From the NCBI GenBank assembly GCA_934090595.1, contig CAKOJO010000003.1:1-43465 (forward strand): 43,465 nt of DNA, read 5' to 3'. The DNA comes from an uncultured Bacilli bacterium. GTDB lineage: Bacteria; Bacillota_I; Bacilli_A; RF39; UBA660. Within the stretch, counting starts at the first letter, position 1. Each line of letters opens with the position of its first letter. Below the pieces are notes generated by a model. The model was not told the DNA's origin. It saw only the letters and a program-made list of their open reading frames with translations, and did no database searches. Positions 40,541-43,465 of this stretch are shown here, in pieces. The translations under genes and the position numbers were made by a program.

Positions 40541-41362
40541 TCATCCCCTTATATTATATTTTTTATTAAATTTATCTATTTGTGAAGATCTACTCTTAAT
40601 CTTACTAGATCTTTGTTTTTGTATAAGAAGTGTATTTATATACTCGGTCATTATCTTATCACTAAATTCAACTGGATAAACTGTAATTATTTGATTACTA
40701 TGTTTAATAGTAAGTACCTCAAGAAGTGATGATATACCATTATCATTATAAGAAAATATATAATGATCTACCCCATCATAATGAGGATACTTAATAGATG
40801 AAGGAATAATATCCTCTAAATCATTAAACATATTTATTACCTTTCCATAGGAAAATTTAAATTCTTCGCTAAACACATGACGATCCAAAACATGTTCTAA
40901 GGCTCTACATCTATTATATTCTATTTGTTGATTAATAAAATATTGTTCTGATACTGTACTAGTATTAACACAATTCTTTTTAAGTAAAAATAAATAAATT
41001 CCTCTTAATTTATAAAAATCATTATCTGAATACTCAACCAAATTACCAAAATTAATCTTTTTATAATAATCCATAGCAAGATCGTACTTTTCAAGTTCCA
41101 TTAATAAATACACGTATGTAACATACATATAATCTTTTTTAATTCTATCATTATCTTCGATATGTTTCAAAAGCTTAACCATTTCTTTTTCAGCCTTATT
41201 AATTTTATTCTCACACATAAGTAATTTAACATCATAAAACCTAGCAACATAATCAGTAGAATACTCTTTTAGATAAGAATCCAAACTCTTACGTGCATTC
41301 TTATAATCATATTCTAATATCAATTGTCTTATTTTCTTCAATCTTGCAAGATCATTATACAT
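40541..41362 (-). CDS. TPR-like protein, paralog of the next gene
   Basis: 273 residues. Helical repeats (about 5-130) of the TPR type (YDYKNARKSLDSYLKEYSTDYVARFYDVKLL) with no enzymatic motif, then a domain with ALEHVLDRH and ITVYPVEF and the C-terminal box SQIDKFNKKY. The gene at 41403 has the same three boxes (ALSHIYEKH, LSMFPVED, SQIDKFNSKY), so the two are a tandem duplication. Function unknown; GGGGTAATAGT ribosome site. Confidence 0.7.
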   Translation of the reverse strand: MYNDLARLKKIRQLILEYDYKNARKSLDSYLKEYSTDYVARFYDVKLLMCENKINKAEKEMVKLLKHIEDNDRIKKDYMYVTYVYLLMELEKYDLAMDYYKKINFGNLVEYSDNDFYKLRGIYLFLLKKNCVNTSTVSEQYFINQQIEYNRCRALEHVLDRHVFSEEFKFSYGKVINMFNDLEDIIPSSIKYPHYDGVDHYIFSYNDNGISSLLEVLTIKHSNQIITVYPVEFSDKIMTEYINTLLIQKQRSSKIKSRSSQIDKFNKKYNIRG

Positions 41363-41402
41363 ACTATTACCCCTTTAATTGTGCATATTATATCATATTT
41401 TT

Positions 41403-42305
41403 CTATTTTTGTAAAGTTTTATACTTGGAGTTAAACTTATCTATTTGAGATACAACCTTTCTCTTTTTAGTAGAGTGATATTCCATAATTGGTTCAGTTA
41501 TTATCTCATTAATTACTCTATTAAAATTTTTTTGATCCTCAACAGGAAACATAGATAATATTTCTAAACGATCATTATTAGTTATTACTTTTAATATATT
41601 AGTATAAGAACCATCCTGAAGATTTATTCCAATATCTTTAATTCTAAAATAATAAACATCACCATAGATATAATCAAATGTTTTTTCTGCATATAAAAGT
41701 GCTAAGTTAATAGTAGAATACAACTTCTCAAAAATTTCATAATCCATATTAAATGAATATTGAAAAGTATCTATATTAATACGAGTGTCAATATTATGTT
41801 TTTCATAAATATGACTAAGTGCAATATCATCACTATAATAATATATTTGCATCATTGAATAAGTATTAATATCATACACATCAGAATCTAAACCAAGCTC
41901 TTTTTTTAAGTAATTTAAAGTTCTAATACTATTAATAGTAAATCTGGTAGGCTTTGTTTCCAACTCTTTATAATCTATCATATTACAATAATAATATGCT
42001 TCATCATATCTTCCTTGCTTTAAAAGGAGTATTACTAAATAATAAATAGTTTCACTCACATTATTAGATTTTTTATCTTGTATCAAGCTTTCTTTAAAAA
42101 CATCAATTGCCATATCCTTTTTATCTAAATGTCCAAGAAACTTAGCATAAACTGTCAAATATACAAAATGTTTAGAATTTGGATACTTATCTTGATAATC
42201 TTTTAAATACTTTTCAGCCTTATCAATATCACCATTAGTAAGTAATTTAGATATAGTTGTCAAATCATGTATATTACTTCGATTAATCCTTTTATTATCA
42301 CTCAT
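41403..42305 (-). CDS. TPR-like protein, tandem paralog
   Basis: 300 residues, same layout as the gene at 40541. It starts with TPR-like helices (NGDIDKAEKYLKDYQDKYPNS, then YDEAYYYCNMI) followed by the shared C-terminal domain with ALSHIYEKH and SQIDKFNSKYK. The two genes are 40 bp apart on the same strand. No signal peptide, so both are cytoplasmic. The His-containing box is the most conserved part and may be a binding site (inference). Confidence 0.7.
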   Translation of the reverse strand: MSDNKRINRSNIHDLTTISKLLTNGDIDKAEKYLKDYQDKYPNSKHFVYLTVYAKFLGHLDKKDMAIDVFKESLIQDKKSNNVSETIYYLVILLLKQGRYDEAYYYCNMIDYKELETKPTRFTINSIRTLNYLKKELGLDSDVYDINTYSMMQIYYYSDDIALSHIYEKHNIDTRINIDTFQYSFNMDYEIFEKLYSTINLALLYAEKTFDYIYGDVYYFRIKDIGINLQDGSYTNILKVITNNDRLEILSMFPVEDQKNFNRVINEIITEPIMEYHSTKKRKVVSQIDKFNSKYKTLQK

Positions 42306-42365
42306 TATATCACTCCGAACGTATCAAATATAATAGCATATTTTATATAAAAAGTAAACAATAAG

Positions 42366-42401
42366 AAAAATGATACACATATAAACTGCATATCATTTAA
42401 T
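42366..42401 (-). terminator. terminator of the third lectin-like gene
   Basis: AAATGATA and TATCATTT around a 15-nt loop, followed by TTC on the minus strand. Weaker than the others. Confidence 0.55.
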
Positions 42402-42403
42402 TA

Positions 42404-43465
42404 TTAGTTAACAGATAACGTATAAGGTTCAGAACTAGTACCAGATCCTCCGGATATTTTGACATTTGATGAAAGACTTAGAACCGGACGTACGGCATGC
42501 TCGATGGCGAGGACGTTGCCACCGTTATTGACTGAGCCACTCGAGAACACATAGAAAGCAAATCCGGAATCGTATGAAGCCTGCGGAAGTAACCATATAA
42601 ATTCACTTTTATCTAACCAATTATTTGTTGTTTTACAACTTGCTGAACCATTATAATCATATAAGTTGCTTGTACATTCTTTTGATGCGGCATATCCATA
42701 ATCACTTGCATACATTAGTGCTATCTTTTTAGAAGCATCATTTTGCATTATTGAATTTGTTCCATAATAATAATCACTACCACTACTTTTTCTTTCATAT
42801 TTCCACATTGTATCAGAATTTATATTATAGGTGTCCCTATATCCTCCAAGATAATATTTTGTTGTTCCTATCATGTTTTTTGCATCACTACTTAAAGTAT
42901 TATAATAATCATTATTTAAATCTGTATTTAATATAGATGCTGTCCAATCGTTGAAGTATTTACTAGTATCATTACATTTTTCATAATCATTAGTTATACA
43001 TCCATTCCATTTCTTATCTCCGATAGATTCATCTCTTATTATTTTAATTCTGTTTTCTACATTGCCATCTGTATCTTCGGTAGGTATTATTCCTATTATT
43101 CTCCATGTTTCATTATTAAAGGTTACATAATTATTTACGTTTCCTCCACGATATCTATACTCTGTTGCAAATCTACTATCTACTTGTAATGTATCATCTA
43201 TTTCATGTGTTATTTGTTCTAATCCATCTGTTCCAACTTTAGATTTAGCAAAAGTAAGTGCATAATCTTCTTTAACTGGTGTTTGACCTTTTCCAGATGC
43301 TTCCCCATTTATATTAACTCTAAATCTATAACTGTATGATTTTTCATTAAGTTTATTTGTATCTACATCTTTATCAAGCCATGCTCTAAGTCTATAACTA
43401 GTTATAACTCTTTCCTTATTATTTGAAAATATTTCTTCTTGTGATTTTAATATATATTGATTTAA
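42404..43465 (-). CDS. lectin-like surface protein 3 (partial, N-terminus beyond the window)
   Basis: The frame stays open from 42404 to the window end (354 codons), so the apparent start at 42874 is internal. The C-terminal 235 residues are the same lectin-like domain as proteins 1 and 2 (DYALTFAKSKVG, EYRYRGG, FNNETWRIIGI, DYGYAASKECTSNLY). The upstream part differs: VITSYRLRAWLDKD and SYSYRFRVNINGEASG look like a TasA-type beta domain, and the membrane anchor must be further out. The poly-G state of this copy cannot be seen. It has a GC-rich variable region like copy 1. Confidence 0.8.
   Translation of the reverse strand, partial: LNQYILKSQEEIFSNNKERVITSYRLRAWLDKDVDTNKLNEKSYSYRFRVNINGEASGKGQTPVKEDYALTFAKSKVGTDGLEQITHEIDDTLQVDSRFATEYRYRGGNVNNYVTFNNETWRIIGIIPTEDTDGNVENRIKIIRDESIGDKKWNGCITNDYEKCNDTSKYFNDWTASILNTDLNNDYYNTLSSDAKNMIGTTKYYLGGYRDTYNINSDTMWKYERKSSGSDYYYGTNSIMQNDASKKIALMYASDYGYAASKECTSNLYDYNGSASCKTTNNWLDKSEFIWLLPQASYDSGFAFYVFSSGSVNNGGNVLAIEHAVRPVLSLSSNVKISGGSGTSSEPYTLSVN
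42485..42595 (-). other. putative DGR variable region 3
   Basis: 111 nt, about 53% G+C (hand count 59/111). Gapless match to 23902-24024 over the first 18 codons after WLLPQ, then four codons shorter. Runs of codons ending in C or T (GGC, GTC, AAC, CTC, GCC, ATC) again replace the A/T-ending codons used elsewhere. Ends before PVLSLSSNVK. Confidence 0.75.

Noticed and set aside
1..43465. DGR reverse transcriptase or template repeat inside the window
   Set aside because: None of the coding regions shows reverse transcriptase motifs such as YxDD, and I found no A-rich copy of the patches. The cassette must lie outside if it exists.

Overview
The window comes from a very AT-rich (about 27% G+C by eye), low-GC Gram-positive bacterium that uses the standard genetic code. 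It carries endospore genes: gpr, spoIIP, yqxA, an uninterrupted sigK, a CotD-like coat protein and YjcZ-like peptides. Gene order is Bacillus-like (gpr-spoIIP-yqxA next to rpsT, yqeG-yqeH, relA-dtd). Streamlined genes and the abundance of lectin-like surface proteins suggest an uncultured, probably gut-associated member of the Bacilli (RF39 or Erysipelotrichales-like). The lineage is inference.

Layout. 1-5 kb: yqxA, spoIIP and gpr on the minus strand, divergent from rpsT, a transglutaminase-like protein and an S66 peptidase. 5-8 kb: suf operon (C-D-S-U, no sufB here). 8-14 kb: a queuosine-salvage glycosylase, a HIT protein, two tiny membrane peptides, PrsA, RecX, RpoZ, a patatin. 14-19 kb: a structured RNA of unknown family, a CotD-like protein, Ffh, an NfeD/SPFH pair, an XRE regulator. 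19-24 kb: SigK, a YjbA-like protein, UppP, tRNA-Arg, YqeH, YqeG. 24-30 kb: accessory region with two lectin-like surface proteins flanking an unknown gene, a 12-bp repeat region and a two-peptide bacteriocin operon with its C39-peptidase ABC exporter. 30-34 kb: RseP, CdsA, a cluster of GGTC/GACC palindromes and an ORF6N regulator. 34-42 kb: housekeeping genes (YbaK, HAD, Maf, serine hydrolase, Dtd, Rel, ComN, TruB) and two TPR paralogs. 42.4 kb to the end: a third lectin-like protein, cut by the window edge.

The most interesting system is the family of three lectin-like surface proteins (ending at 23821, 28797 and 42404). Two of them (about 23902-24024 and 42485-42595) end in a patch of about 53% G+C in which conserved codons are identical while the others differ at codon positions 1 and 2 but usually keep the third base, with long runs of NNC/NNT codons. 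That is the footprint expected of adenine-directed mutagenesis by a diversity-generating retroelement (DGR). No reverse transcriptase or template repeat lies in the window, so it would have to act in trans. The first two genes also carry a G9 or G10 homopolymer seven codons after the start. The G9 copy is in frame (ON). The G10 copy is out of frame and hits a stop (OFF), as in slipped-strand phase variation. The sequence therefore suggests a surface lectin repertoire that is switched by poly-G slippage and diversified in its binding face by retro-mutagenesis.

A second self-contained system is the bacteriocin operon: exporter, two overlapping double-glycine peptides and a 49-residue membrane protein that may give immunity.
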